The notes: a model not told the origin generated them from the letters alone. Counted from the stretch's first letter, positions 35,001 through 44,460 are shown. The stretch: DNA of 64,000 bases from an uncultured Bacteroides sp. (GCF_902491285.1 NZ_CABUHK010000013.1:1-64000), one strand, 5' to 3'. Program-made: numbers and translations.

Positions 35001-35631
35001 TTCTGCGCTGGCTGCCGTAACCTACCACGACCACTTCGTCAATCATCAGACTGGAAGGTATCAACCGGATGGTTTTCGTTTGCCCGTCTTTTGCGTGTAC
35101 AGTAGCTTTCTCGTATCCTACGTACGATACTTCTATTGTAGAAGGGATGAAGGCTTCCAAAGAGAATTTACCGTCCAGGTCGGTGATACCTCCCTGTGCG
35201 GTTTCCTTGATAATCACGGAAGCACCGATGACAGGATTACCTTCTTCGTCATAAACAATGCCGGCGATTGTCTGTTGTTTCTTTTTCTCACCGGGCTTTT
35301 GCTGGGCTGTTCCCGCCTTTTTGCTGATAATGATACTATGCCCGTTAATGGTGTAACTGACATTTTGTCCCACGAATATTTGGTCCAAAATTGTATTGAT
35401 GGTAGCGTTTCTGGCATTGACAGACACTTTATTACTCATGTTGACTTCGGATGACCTGATTACAACTGAATAATTCTTTGTTTTATGTAAGGCTTCTATC
35501 GCTTCTTTTACTGTAACATTCTGTAATTGTAGGGTTATGTCTTGTGCTAGAACGGGTTGAGAGAAAATGATCATCACACAAGCAAACCAGATTGTTGATA
35601 TATATTTTCTATAAATATTAGTTTGCTTCAT
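32086..35631 (-). CDS. SusC-like TonB-dependent transducer with STN domain
   Basis: 1181-residue outer-membrane importer. After the signal peptide (to about residue 29) comes an STN domain (about 32-105, ITLQLQNVTVKEAIEALHKTKNY to SIIISKK), which signals to FecR-type anti-sigma factors. Then a carboxypeptidase-regulatory-like domain (about 125-205), a plug (VVVGYGSQRRSNLTGAVSTI) and the barrel, ending VYTVGVDITF. The STN domain, the FecR gene 23 bases upstream and the ECF sigma gene at 44751 make a coherent trans-envelope signalling set: ligand binding outside would release sigma inside. Confidence 0.94.
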   Translation of the reverse strand: MKQTNIYRKYISTIWFACVMIIFSQPVLAQDITLQLQNVTVKEAIEALHKTKNYSVVIRSSEVNMSNKVSVNARNATINTILDQIFVGQNVSYTINGHSIIISKKAGTAQQKPGEKKKQQTIAGIVYDEEGNPVIGASVIIKETAQGGITDLDGKFSLEAFIPSTIEVSYVGYEKATVHAKDGQTKTIRLIPSSLMIDEVVVVGYGSQRRSNLTGAVSTISSKDLNNRPVVSAANALQGADPAVNLTFGTGSPESGYSLNIRGGISVNGGSPLVLCDGVEVPLNQVNANDIESISVLKDASSCAIYGAKASAGVVLITTKSGSAAAKGKAKISYNGRFGWTQNTTSTDFIRTGYDYVTFANKFYNAYNGVNMYLYEDEELQKLYDRRNDMTENPERPWVEIGDDGKYYYYGNTDWYGYFYNRTRPQMEHNVSITGGGEKVNYYISGRYYQQYGMFNIDKDLYKDYSFRAKMDAQLNKWIKWSTNVGLDNNNYKYNGTSNYAMTIARLESNISPSFVPFNPDGSIVQYTNQLYANSPLGAGDGGYLTSQRGHNTKSRTLLSVVNQIDLTLLEGLTLTANYSYQQRKQLYRYRNNTFDYSRSQGVTQTFTSGSIFNNYEEDESFPVTHMLNYYITYEHTWAKKHNFKAVAGSQYETYRNVNKDTSMTNLSNDNLDSFSAVTPESVLTVSQDINAYKTLGFFGRVNYDYMGKYLLEVSCRADGSSRFAQGDRWGVFPSISAGWRISEEKFFKPVSDWWSSLKLRASVGSLGNQQVDYYAYLQTITSDNQFNYTFDGEGKAYYAKISNPISSGLTWETVTTYNIGVDMSFLNNRLNVNADYYVRKTTDMLTTSLTLPDVYGASTPKANCADLRTNGWELSVSWNDSFKVANKPFRYGIQATLGDYQRTITKYNNPDKLISDHYVGKKMGEIWGYHVDGLFKTDKEAAEYQAKINDKAVNGRVYSSKVDGYLRAGDVRFADLNGDNVIGAGAGTVDDPGDKRIIGNTTPRYNYSFRLNASWSGIDVSAFFQGIGKRDWYPPHNSTSQGANSFWGPYSFPSTSFVEKSFPDDCWTEDNRNAFFPRIRGYQSYSGGSLGTVNDRYIQNIAYLRFKNLSIGYTLPVSKRIFEKVRIYVSGENLYYWSPLKKHNKTIDPELAISSSTYQNNTGSGYAYPRVYTVGVDITF

Positions 35632-35654
35632 ATTAGGTTACACTACTGCTGATT

Positions 35655-36641
35655 TTATTGAGTCGCAGAGGTAATCATGATTACTCCTTGACTTCGGGTT
35701 ATGGACATTTGTCCGTCTGTATTGAGATTGGATAGAATCTCATCGAGAGTTTCCCCGTTAGTGAAGTAAGCGATATAGTTACTATCGGCTAACTTTTGAT
35801 CTAATATGATGATTCTGGTATCGAAATAATATTCCAGTTCCTTCACAATGTCACTAAGGGGAAGATTACTGAAATAGAATCCTTCGTTTTTGGCCGGGCA
35901 CTTGTACATATTGGCAAGGAATGTATCGCGGACAATCTTTTGTGAAATACGGTTATACTGAATCATTTCCCCTTTTGTCAGAAGCTCATTGGGATGAGTG
36001 GGAGTCTTGAACAGTACCGAACCTTCTACGAGTGCGACTTCTATGGTTTCGATGTTTCCGTAAGCGCGAAGATTGAATTTTGTACCCAGCACCTGCACAT
36101 GAACGTCACCGGCAGAGATGATAAAAGGTTTGTCCGGGTTCTTGGCCACTTCGGCAAAGAGTTCGCCACTGACAAAGATTTCTCTTTTATCTTCTGTGAA
36201 CTCGGATGGGTAGATAACCCGTGTGCCTGAATTGACATGGAGCCTGGTGCCATCCGAAAGAGTGAGCGTCTGATGCATACCGTGGGGTACGGTGATATCA
36301 TTCCAGTGTGTATTCGCTTTCTTGTTGAGAAGCAAATAACCGGCTAAAAGCAAAAGCGGGATGAAAAGGACGGCGGCCACCTGTTGAATCCGGTGAATGG
36401 TACGCCGGAACTTAGGCTGTAATGTACGAACCTGTCTGGGATGAGTCGCTTCTTGAAATTTCAGAAAGGCTTTTTGAGATAACTCACGGTCTTCCATTTG
36501 AATTTCAGAAATAATCTCACGGAAACGTTGGTCCACCTGGTCATTGTCATTTTCTGTCAACCACTTTTGGATTTCTATTTCTTCCTCGTGAGAACACTTA
36601 TCATAGAAATAATCTTTTAATATGTCGTTGGTTACCTTCAT
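35655..36641 (-). CDS. FecR-type anti-sigma factor
   Basis: 328-residue single-pass inner-membrane protein. The cytoplasmic N-terminus (LKDYFYDKCSHEEEIEIQKWL) binds the sigma factor, and a transmembrane helix lies at about 87-106 (VAAVLFIPLLLLAGYLLL). A periplasmic FecR domain runs about 115-210 (VPHGMHQTLTLSDGTRLHVNSGTRVIYP), and a DUF4974/STN-like C-terminus about 255-325 (FYFSNLPLSDIVKELEYYFD). The start is placed at MKVTNDILKDYF; ten in-frame codons precede it. It lies upstream of its SusC partner and about 8 kb from the sigma gene, with four other genes between, an unusual separation. Confidence 0.9.
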   Translation of the reverse strand: MKVTNDILKDYFYDKCSHEEEIEIQKWLTENDNDQVDQRFREIISEIQMEDRELSQKAFLKFQEATHPRQVRTLQPKFRRTIHRIQQVAAVLFIPLLLLAGYLLLNKKANTHWNDITVPHGMHQTLTLSDGTRLHVNSGTRVIYPSEFTEDKREIFVSGELFAEVAKNPDKPFIISAGDVHVQVLGTKFNLRAYGNIETIEVALVEGSVLFKTPTHPNELLTKGEMIQYNRISQKIVRDTFLANMYKCPAKNEGFYFSNLPLSDIVKELEYYFDTRIIILDQKLADSNYIAYFTNGETLDEILSNLNTDGQMSITRSQGVIMITSATQ

Positions 36642-36813
36642 AGCGTATCTGTTTAAAATACAAAAATGCATCTTTTTTCTTGAACAGTGAATATATTATG
36701 TTGATTATTTCCGAATAAGGTGTTCTATTCGGGATAGATTTGTTTTCTTAATCTGACCTTATCATAGTTCTTGTTTTTATGGGGCTGCTTGATGGTATTA
36801 CAATCTTTTAGAA

Positions 36814-37746
36814 TTAATCGTGACGTCCGATTTTCTTCAGGTAGCTGATTAATAACTCCGGTCGGTCTGTTTGTATGATTGACGTTCCGAAGTCGAGCAC
36901 TTTCTGGTAAACTTCCGCCCCATGCTCAAAAGCATAATCATCGTACAGACCTGCTTCTTCACCGCCACAGAGCGAAGGCCAAAGGGTGTTTACCCAGATT
37001 TTGGAGCCTTGTGCGAGAATGTCTTGCATACATTTCTCCACTTCGGGAGTATTCCGCTGCCAGCATACCTCATAGGCCAGAGGAACGATTTTCTTGCTTA
37101 TGTATTGCTGGAACAGCTTCTGACCGTTTGGTTTGTTGATGTCAATAATGGGCATATACATCATCTCATGTTTATATTTCTTAGCCTGGGCTTCTACAAA
37201 GTCAACAGGCTTTTTCCCTTTAATCAGGATTTGTTCCGTTACACCCAGTTCTTCTGTGATAGCCATCACAAGATCATAATACTGGTATCCCTGGTCGATG
37301 TTGACTACAATACGGTCTTTACAGACTGCCAATGCCTCTTTTAAGGTCGGCATTTTGTATTTTGTCGGGCAGTTGTGTCCTGTTTTCAAGTAGCAACTTT
37401 GGATATAGTCATAGGTCACTTCACTTACCCGTCCTTTTCCGGTGGTAGTCCGGTCGATCGTTCCGTCATGGCAGAGGACGAGTACGCTGTCGGCAGTCAG
37501 CTTCAAGTCAAGTTCCATTACGTCGACTCCCATACGTATAATGGACTCGATGGCAGGAATTGAGTTTTCGGGGTAATCCCGCCAGTCTCCCCGATGAGAA
37601 ACTACTACCACATAATTGCTTTTGGGATTGTGAATGGCGTCTACAATCTTTTGCGCATATGTCTTTTCCGGAGAAACGGGATTTGTGGCAAAAGAACTTA
37701 GGGTGAGCAAGGTCAAAAGCCCGGCATAGAAGATTCTTCTTTTCAT
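36814..37746 (-). CDS. Secreted glycerophosphodiester phosphodiesterase (GlpQ-like)
   Basis: 310-residue periplasmic enzyme that splits glycerophosphodiesters to glycerol-3-phosphate and an alcohol. Signal peptide 1-20 (LSSFA). The PI-PLC-like TIM barrel shows SHRGDWRDYPENSIPAI (H51, R52, E60), VMELDLKLTADSVLVLCHD (E78, D80, H93) and a late IQTDRPELLISYL: all metal and catalytic positions are present. It lies 19 bases before the short DUF4988-like gene product's stop and upstream of FecR. The PUL setting suggests it acts on a glycopolymer or its fragments rather than on lipid-derived diesters. Confidence 0.9.
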   Translation of the reverse strand: MKRRIFYAGLLTLLTLSSFATNPVSPEKTYAQKIVDAIHNPKSNYVVVVSHRGDWRDYPENSIPAIESIIRMGVDVMELDLKLTADSVLVLCHDGTIDRTTTGKGRVSEVTYDYIQSCYLKTGHNCPTKYKMPTLKEALAVCKDRIVVNIDQGYQYYDLVMAITEELGVTEQILIKGKKPVDFVEAQAKKYKHEMMYMPIIDINKPNGQKLFQQYISKKIVPLAYEVCWQRNTPEVEKCMQDILAQGSKIWVNTLWPSLCGGEEAGLYDDYAFEHGAEVYQKVLDFGTSIIQTDRPELLISYLKKIGRHD

Positions 37747-37765
37747 ATTTATATCGTTTTAAGGA

Positions 37766-38647
37766 TTAATTTTTCTTGAATAAGAGTGGTCTGATTACCA
37801 GATGGCGCAGTTCATAGGCTGTGATAATGAGATGTCCCTCGTCGAAACTATTTTCAAATGTTACGGTAAGGGTGCGGGTTTCTTTATCAAGCGTTGCTTT
37901 TACATTTGCTGTCTGGGCAATGGCGACAATTGCGTCCTCTGCCGATTCTCCCGTCACTTCATATTCAATTTTTAATGGTTTGGATGTGTCGCTCACAGTA
38001 GTAACAGCATCCGATTTGAGTTTAAGATTCAGAGAATTGAAAATTTCCAGTGTCAGTGTTTCTCCGTTGCCTAAAGTGATTTCAAGATACCCGTCCTTGG
38101 TTTTGGCTATTTTCTTGAAAATGCAGGTCTCATCGGTTGTGGCTGTAATCGGATTCCCTTTGCTGTCTTTCAGGATTTCGCCATTTACAGTCCAATAACC
38201 GTCTGCGTTTACCCCCATTTCGGGGGTATAACCACAGACCGGAATTTTCTTGCCGGCATTGTCCGTGAGCCAGTTCGTTTCATTGCCGATAGTCGTTGTC
38301 CAGTAGTACAACTGGTCTTCGTTATTGAGACGTACACCCAGTACGGGAATTTCGATAACGTCTTCTCGGGTTGCTACAATGACAGCTTTTTCTTCGTTGT
38401 TGCTGTCCTTATAAGTAAGGACATATTGCCCGTCGGAATTTTGTGTGACAGAAGTGATAACATTGCCTCCTGTCAGATATCCCAGTTTGGAAATATCTTT
38501 GTTGAGCTTGTCCGCTTTTTCTTGAAGGACGGCAATTCGTTCCTTGAAGTCGTTGAGCTTGTCTTGAATTGCAGAGTCGTCATAATCCTTGCAACTGCCT
38601 AACAGAAGGCCAAGGAGTACCGAACAGAAGATATATATTCTTTTCAT
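37766..38647 (-). CDS. Short DUF4988-like lipoprotein
   Basis: 293-residue surface lipoprotein (Cys19 in LLGSC). A short coiled coil (residues about 25-55, DKLNDFKERIAVLQEKADKLNKDI) precedes repeated beta-rich segments (ITSVTQNSDGQYVLTYKDSNNEEKAVIVATREDV; PEMGVNADGYWTVNGEILKDSKG). The whole length matches the first third of the two following lipoproteins, so it is the DUF4988-like module alone, without an enzymatic or GLUG-like part. It may be a glycan-binding subunit or a trimerising stalk. Spacing to its neighbours is 18-19 bases. Confidence 0.7.
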   Translation of the reverse strand: MKRIYIFCSVLLGLLLGSCKDYDDSAIQDKLNDFKERIAVLQEKADKLNKDISKLGYLTGGNVITSVTQNSDGQYVLTYKDSNNEEKAVIVATREDVIEIPVLGVRLNNEDQLYYWTTTIGNETNWLTDNAGKKIPVCGYTPEMGVNADGYWTVNGEILKDSKGNPITATTDETCIFKKIAKTKDGYLEITLGNGETLTLEIFNSLNLKLKSDAVTTVSDTSKPLKIEYEVTGESAEDAIVAIAQTANVKATLDKETRTLTVTFENSFDEGHLIITAYELRHLVIRPLLFKKN

Positions 38648-38664
38648 ATCTTATTCCTTTGTTT

Positions 38665-41085
38665 TTAGAAGTTTATACTAGGATCGTAGTTCTTGTTTGC
38701 ATGGCAGAATGCATTTTCATTGGTTGCGTCCGGTGCTGAAGTCGGGTTGTCCTTGTATTTGCTGTAATCGCCTACATAACCGCCGCATACACAGGCTTTA
38801 CAGTTAATCCAGATCGCGGTGGAAGCTCCCGAATAGCCGCATAGCCAGCCCGGTCCGTGTCTGTTGGTGCCGTTTCCTTCGGTGAATACGTCTCCGAGTA
38901 CTGCTCCCTTGTTCACACAACCTATTATCTGTATGTTGGAGTGACCGATAATACCTCCTGTACGGACACTCAGGTGAGTGATGACGTTACCGTAGTTTGT
39001 ACACGATTCCACTGTACATTCCGGTTTCGTACGCAAATCATCCGTACCGCCTACAATTCCGCCCATACGCTTATAATTGTAAGTGACACTCATTTCTTTG
39101 CCCTCGTATTGCCCTACTTTATCGTCTTCAACGGTTCCCCTGTTGTCGCAGTTGTATATATTGCCATACATTAATGTGGCTACAATACCGCCTGTTCTTC
39201 CGGTCGGACTGCTGATATCGCCATAATTGGTACAATAACTCAACTTGCCGCCTTCTGCCTTTGCCATGAAAGCACAGATACCTGCTGTCTGCATACCCGT
39301 ACCACCGTTGGCTGTGTTGCTGATACGACCGGTGCGGACGAATCCTCTGTTGGCACAACTCTGTGTCTTGGATTCTCCTCCGATAGTCGTATTGATGATT
39401 GTGCCTGCCAGACCGGAAAGGGCTACGAATTCTCCTGATTTATTATCGGCGGTAAAGTCTATATTATAATAGTTGGTGCATCCCTCTATTATAGAATTTC
39501 TGGCGAAGCAGACAAGCGGTGCGATGATGGTATATTTGGGTGCTGTTCCGCTCATCGTCCAGGTTACAGCCGTATTTGCATCTCCTAAGACCAGATTTTT
39601 GACAGTCGCATTTTCTAATGAACCGAATAATCCGTAGGACAATCTTCCGTTGGTTATATCCGAACTGCAATTCAGGTTTTTAATGGCATATCCCTGACCG
39701 TTGAAGACTCCGGTAAACGGATGTACCGCCACATAAGGTTCTGCTGTTGTGTAGTTGGAAGCATCTACGTCACCTATCGCTGTCCAGTCTGTAACAGATG
39801 CCATATCTATATCGTTCAGCAAGACAACTTCTCCTGCATCATTCTGCCAGCGCGAAGTGCTTGAACCGTTGTTTACGGCTTTGGCAAAGTTCACAAGATC
39901 GGCAGTAGTACTGATGCCGCCTTTATCTTCCACTTCTTTCGCTTCCTGTATGACGTTGATACTGGAAGAAATATTGTAGAGTGAATTGGAGAAGGTAATC
40001 TTTCCGGTACGTTCGTCGCCTGTCTTGTTGGCTAGAATGGTGAAAGCGTGGGTTGTTGTCACTAACGCACGGGTGCCTTTGTAAGTAATCCAATCATTTT
40101 CGGTGGTGACCTGATAAGATATATTGGCGGATATCTGCATTTCTATATCCATCTGAGTCCCTTTGAGTTGGATAGGACCGATATGTCCTTGATACTGCGG
40201 TTCGTCGAGGATGGCAGTTCCGTAGGTAAAGTATACCGATTTCAGTATCGTATGATTGCCTGCGCTTGCCAGTAGCAGGATATTCCCTTCCGTTGCTCCC
40301 TCTTTCATGATAGCGGTAAGCGTGGATGAGGCTTTATCTATTTTTACTTCCATATTATAAGCGGTAAACAGGTCTACATAGGCATTCTCTGATTGGGTTC
40401 CATATATTTCGTATGGGATATGAACCGGAGTGGCGTAATCTGTAACAGCATTGTACACCGGGCTGTTGAACCGGATGCCGAGTGCTTCTTGCAGGGTCAT
40501 CCGCAATTCCTGCCCGTCAGCCAGAATGAATACAGCTTCTCCTGTTTTATCGTCTATATAGGCGGATTTGAATAACAGGTTGCTTACATCATTGGCCAGT
40601 ACGCCGGTGCTGGTTCCGTTTACACTCCAGTATCCGTTTTCGTCTATCTGAACCTTGGGTATAACTCCGCCTACCGGAAACTTCTTCCCGTCTCCGTCGA
40701 GGATGAAGGTATAGTTCTTTCCTTTATCGGTCGTCTGTGCCCAGTAGAGTTTACCGTCAGTATCTTGTTTTGCGGTGATGATGGGCAGCTTGGTCACTTC
40801 GTCCTGAGTGGCGATGGTAACGGTGTGGTTTTCTCCACCGTCATTACTGTAAGATATGACATAATTCCCGTCAGCATCCTGACTGATTAGCGTAATGAAT
40901 GAGCTTCCCAACACTTCAGACAATGAAGCCATCTGTTCGTTCAATGTACGGGTCAGAGACTCATAATCTCCAATCGTCTGTTCTATATCGTTGAGGTCCT
41001 GCCATATTCGTTCGTCATCATAGGAACTGCAGCTTCCCAGGAAGCAGGCGGATATAAATAATGAGATACCTATTAACTTTTTCAT
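38665..41085 (-). CDS. DUF4988-like lipoprotein with GLUG-like repeat domain
   Basis: 806-residue surface lipoprotein (Cys19 in FLGSC). It has the same module as its neighbours (coiled coil SYDDERIWQDLNDIEQTIGDYESL, then ITLISQDADGNYVISYSNDGG). Next is a BACON-like stretch (ISANISYQVTTENDWITYKGTRALVTTTHAFTILANKTGDERTGKITFSNS), then a beta-helical region of cysteine- and glycine-containing repeats (GGIVATLMYGNIYNCDNRGTV; TGGIIGHSNIQIIGCVNKG). It is probably a surface glycan-binding or adhesive protein of the PUL. Start at MKKLIGISLF; an ATG six codons earlier (41103) is possible. Confidence 0.72.
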   Translation of the reverse strand: MKKLIGISLFISACFLGSCSSYDDERIWQDLNDIEQTIGDYESLTRTLNEQMASLSEVLGSSFITLISQDADGNYVISYSNDGGENHTVTIATQDEVTKLPIITAKQDTDGKLYWAQTTDKGKNYTFILDGDGKKFPVGGVIPKVQIDENGYWSVNGTSTGVLANDVSNLLFKSAYIDDKTGEAVFILADGQELRMTLQEALGIRFNSPVYNAVTDYATPVHIPYEIYGTQSENAYVDLFTAYNMEVKIDKASSTLTAIMKEGATEGNILLLASAGNHTILKSVYFTYGTAILDEPQYQGHIGPIQLKGTQMDIEMQISANISYQVTTENDWITYKGTRALVTTTHAFTILANKTGDERTGKITFSNSLYNISSSINVIQEAKEVEDKGGISTTADLVNFAKAVNNGSSTSRWQNDAGEVVLLNDIDMASVTDWTAIGDVDASNYTTAEPYVAVHPFTGVFNGQGYAIKNLNCSSDITNGRLSYGLFGSLENATVKNLVLGDANTAVTWTMSGTAPKYTIIAPLVCFARNSIIEGCTNYYNIDFTADNKSGEFVALSGLAGTIINTTIGGESKTQSCANRGFVRTGRISNTANGGTGMQTAGICAFMAKAEGGKLSYCTNYGDISSPTGRTGGIVATLMYGNIYNCDNRGTVEDDKVGQYEGKEMSVTYNYKRMGGIVGGTDDLRTKPECTVESCTNYGNVITHLSVRTGGIIGHSNIQIIGCVNKGAVLGDVFTEGNGTNRHGPGWLCGYSGASTAIWINCKACVCGGYVGDYSKYKDNPTSAPDATNENAFCHANKNYDPSINF

Positions 41086-41115
41086 ATATTCAGTGATTAA
41101 CATTCATTTGATTCG

Positions 41116-44100
41116 TTATTCAAGTGTTCTGACATGCAGGTAATTCATGCAACTTCTTTCTCCATTGGTATCAGATACATGATTAATGATTTTGCCGACA
41201 CCATTTTCATAAGTCCACATCACCGTAGAACCACCACCGTCAAAGCGGATAACATCATATAGTCCCAGTTTCTTGGAAACTCTGTAAGCCTCGTAGAAGT
41301 CGAGTCCTCTGTCATTATCGGTTCTTCCGTCTACACAGAAAATAATCATCTTTGATTTATCTTGCGTCATACCAAGATTGGTGGTCGGGTTGATTGTTTC
41401 TGCATCTTCCTTTTTGGGTGGTGCGGCATACACTCCGTTGTAAAGGAAGCGGTACATACTGGAATTATGAACCTTGATGGGAGCGGTAGAGCTACCGATT
41501 TTAAGCTCTGCGCTGATTTTTATCTTATCGCCGTTTTTCAGGCTTTGTGCCAGTTCGTCCGCTTTCTCTCCTGTTACCTGTAATACCCATTCGTTTTTAC
41601 CGGTCACGTACGGAGCTTCCACAATAGCATTTCGTCCGTCAATGATTTGAGTGACAGTAGCATCGAAATCACCGGAATTAACTTTCAGTGGCTGGTCGTT
41701 TCTGCCTACTATAAACAATGCTTTGGTGCCTATCGGATTAGTCAGTCCCGGATGAGGCTCTTTCACATACCTGAATGTGTAGAGATTGGCGTCATAAGAT
41801 GGCTTACCGCCCAGGCGGACAATGGTATCATTCACTGAATAATACTCATATTCTTTGGCTCCGACTTTGAATTTACCGGTGAAATCTCTCTTTTCGAAGC
41901 TGACAGTACGGTTATCAAAGAAGGTGAATCCCCAGACATGATTGGTCAGGATGGAACGCACATGAGGATTATTGACGAACACCGGTTCTCCTTCCTCTAT
42001 ATGCATACCTCTGGGAAAGCCGTCATGGGAATTGAAGAAACCCGTATTGATTCCTACCACGATGTCTCTTCCCTCATTTCTGCGTCTTACACAAGTCTCG
42101 GAAAGCGTTTCGCGAAGTATCTTTCCATTGTTCGAGTTATTATTCCCGTTAGGGTTCGGGCAAATCTCATCTGCCATTACTGTCTCGAATGTAACTTTCG
42201 GGTTGTTCATATCAATCTCGATTGCATAGATATTCTGGTTGAAATTGGTGAACGAATAGTGTTTGTATGTAATTCCCGACGCTATCTCACGGTCTTCTGT
42301 TATCGTCCAGTCATAATATGCCTCATCCTGATTGGAGAAATTATTGGCTTCTTTGGAGAATGCTCCGTGGCGGACTGCATTGCTGTAAGTTGCTGCGGAA
42401 GCATCGCCCGGGTTCTCTTTATACGTGCTGTAATCTCCAACTTTTCCACCGATGTGACAGTCAGTAATATAATCCACACCGGTTTTAGTGCCGCTATAAC
42501 CGCATGCCCATCCGGCTCCGTGCTTGTTGGCACCGTCTGCGGTTGCATCGGATAAGATGATGCCGTTGTTTGTGCATGACTGGACAAATCCGGCATTGTG
42601 ACCTACAAATCCACCTGCACGGCTTCCGTTTTGAGAAAAGACGTCTCCGTTGTTGACGCAGTTCTTGATTATTTTGTCGGTGTTCAATCCGCCAGCCAGT
42701 CCACCGATACGTTTCACATTGTATCGTTTGCTTGTTCCGGTGAAAACGTCGTTAACATCGTCCTGGATTAATCCTTCATTGACACAATTTTCCATTGTCC
42801 CTTCTTGCAAAGTCCCTACAAGACCGCCGCCGCGTCCCGAAGGTGAACTGACGGAACCTTTATTGACAGCATAGCCGATATAGGCTTCGTCATTTTCCAC
42901 ATATCCGGCAATGCCGCCCTGATTGAATGCGGAATAGGCGCCGGAAGCTGTGTTAGCGATTGCTCCGCAAGTCAGCATGCCTTCATTGATGCATCCGTTT
43001 GCCTGCGTTGTGTCGCCTATCTTATTCCCGAATAATACACCTGCCAGACCGCCTAACCGGACGCCGAAATTGGCGGCGTCTGTTCCTTCAAAAGAGATAT
43101 TGATTTTGTTGGTGCAGGCTAATATACTTCCTTCGCAATACCCTACTAATCCACCGATTGCCGCTCCTTGCGGAGCATCACCTGTGATGGTGGCGTTACC
43201 CGAAACGGTCAGGTTTTTGATAATACCGGAACTGCCGAGCGCGTTGAACAGTCCATGGGCGATATTCCCGTCTTCAAGGTTATATGTAAAGGTCAGATTG
43301 GTAATCGAGAACCCCTTACCGTCAAATGCGCCGTTGAAAGTCTGTTCTCCGGCTGTATAAACGACTTTTGTATTGGCTTTGGTCGTATTGCTGGCTACCG
43401 GGCTTCCTGCACCGCTTGTCAGCGTGATACCTTGCATGTCAATACTGTTCAGAAGTACTACATCTCCTTCTTTATTCTTGAACTTACGTAAACTGTTGCC
43501 GTTGGTGACAGCATCTATGAATTCCTTGAAATCAGTTCCGGTGGCAATGCCGCCGTTTTCAACAACAGGCAGCGTAAAACGTACCGGCTTGATTAGGATA
43601 TTGTCCTCGGCATCGTAGAGCATAATCATCGTCACACCTTCTTCAAAGCTATCGGCAAAAGTGGCAGCCAATGTTTTATCGGTACTGCTCAACTTGGTTT
43701 CCAGCCCCTCGTCACTGCGTGTTATAAGCATTAATGCTTGCGCTGCTTTTTTACCGATAATGCTGTAACTCAGCGTAAGGTTTCTGGTTCCTTCTTCTAT
43801 AATAATAGGAGAGATTGCCGGCTGCTCCCCGTTCTTGAATTCTACATTAAATAAGGTGAACGTGCTGACTGATAATGTCTCTCCGTTTCCTAACGTAATA
43901 GAAGCCGTCCCGTTATCATTCATTTCTACTTTTGTGATTAGTGAAGTGGTTTTCCCTTCTGCTTTGATAGGTTTCCGGTCGCTGTCCAGAATTTGTTTCC
44001 CGTTTACTACCCAGTATCCATTTTCGTCCACCTGTATTTGCGGGGCACTGCCTGTTACAGGGATTTTTTGATTGTTGGCATCGAGCAGGAAAGACGTTTT

Positions 44101-44460
44101 CCCTCCTGTTGTAGTAGTCCAGTAGTGAATACCGGCTTCTTCTTGTATTCCGATAATCGGACTGGAAATCATTTGGTCGGAAGTGGCGATTGTGAAGCTG
44201 TGTTCTACATTGTCAGTTCCTTTGTAGGAGATGACAAAGCCGCCATCGGCAGCTTCCGTAACGGAAGTGATGGCACCGCCTTTAATGATTTCACTCAATG
44301 CGTTCGCTTGCAGTTGCAAGTTGTTGAGTTTCTCTTTCAGTTGGTCGAGATCCTTATAGATTTCGTCGATGTCCTTCCATGCAGCCGAGTCATTATAATC
44401 GTCGGAGCAACTGCCAAACATGGGCATGAGTAACAAGAATAAAAGTAGAAAATTTCTCAT
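41116..44460 (-). CDS. DUF4988-like/GLUG-like lipoprotein fused to a phosphodiester glycosidase (NAGPA) domain
   Basis: 1114-residue surface lipoprotein (Cys18 in MFGSC). N-terminal DUF4988-like module, central GLUG-like repeats (GAAIGGLVGYCEGSILACTNKIN; GGLVGTLQEGTMENCVNEG). The C-terminal third is a phosphodiester glycosidase domain: GINTGFFNSHDGFPRGMH, IDGRNAIVEAPY, FCVDGRTDNDRGLDFYE and VIRFDGGGSTVMWTYENG. The FDGGGS block is the hallmark of NAGPA-type enzymes, which remove sugars held by phosphodiester bonds. The start is at MRNFLLLFLLL, since 47 upstream in-frame codons give no signal peptide. First gene of the minus-strand run, divergent from the ECF sigma gene. Confidence 0.82.
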   Translation of the reverse strand: MRNFLLLFLLLMPMFGSCSDDYNDSAAWKDIDEIYKDLDQLKEKLNNLQLQANALSEIIKGGAITSVTEAADGGFVISYKGTDNVEHSFTIATSDQMISSPIIGIQEEAGIHYWTTTTGGKTSFLLDANNQKIPVTGSAPQIQVDENGYWVVNGKQILDSDRKPIKAEGKTTSLITKVEMNDNGTASITLGNGETLSVSTFTLFNVEFKNGEQPAISPIIIEEGTRNLTLSYSIIGKKAAQALMLITRSDEGLETKLSSTDKTLAATFADSFEEGVTMIMLYDAEDNILIKPVRFTLPVVENGGIATGTDFKEFIDAVTNGNSLRKFKNKEGDVVLLNSIDMQGITLTSGAGSPVASNTTKANTKVVYTAGEQTFNGAFDGKGFSITNLTFTYNLEDGNIAHGLFNALGSSGIIKNLTVSGNATITGDAPQGAAIGGLVGYCEGSILACTNKINISFEGTDAANFGVRLGGLAGVLFGNKIGDTTQANGCINEGMLTCGAIANTASGAYSAFNQGGIAGYVENDEAYIGYAVNKGSVSSPSGRGGGLVGTLQEGTMENCVNEGLIQDDVNDVFTGTSKRYNVKRIGGLAGGLNTDKIIKNCVNNGDVFSQNGSRAGGFVGHNAGFVQSCTNNGIILSDATADGANKHGAGWACGYSGTKTGVDYITDCHIGGKVGDYSTYKENPGDASAATYSNAVRHGAFSKEANNFSNQDEAYYDWTITEDREIASGITYKHYSFTNFNQNIYAIEIDMNNPKVTFETVMADEICPNPNGNNNSNNGKILRETLSETCVRRRNEGRDIVVGINTGFFNSHDGFPRGMHIEEGEPVFVNNPHVRSILTNHVWGFTFFDNRTVSFEKRDFTGKFKVGAKEYEYYSVNDTIVRLGGKPSYDANLYTFRYVKEPHPGLTNPIGTKALFIVGRNDQPLKVNSGDFDATVTQIIDGRNAIVEAPYVTGKNEWVLQVTGEKADELAQSLKNGDKIKISAELKIGSSTAPIKVHNSSMYRFLYNGVYAAPPKKEDAETINPTTNLGMTQDKSKMIIFCVDGRTDNDRGLDFYEAYRVSKKLGLYDVIRFDGGGSTVMWTYENGVGKIINHVSDTNGERSCMNYLHVRTLE

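Noticed and set aside
36642..36671. Longer FecR start at 36671
   Set aside because: MKVTNDILKDYF is the usual beginning of Bacteroides FecR proteins.
36711..36732. Hairpin ccgaata/tattcgg as terminator of the GDPD gene
   Set aside because: Only 7 pairs and no T-run on the minus strand; too weak to list as a terminator.
38665..43300. Regular repeats suggesting a CRISPR array
   Set aside because: The repetition is at protein level (GLUG-like repeats) within open frames; the DNA copies differ and there are no constant spacers.
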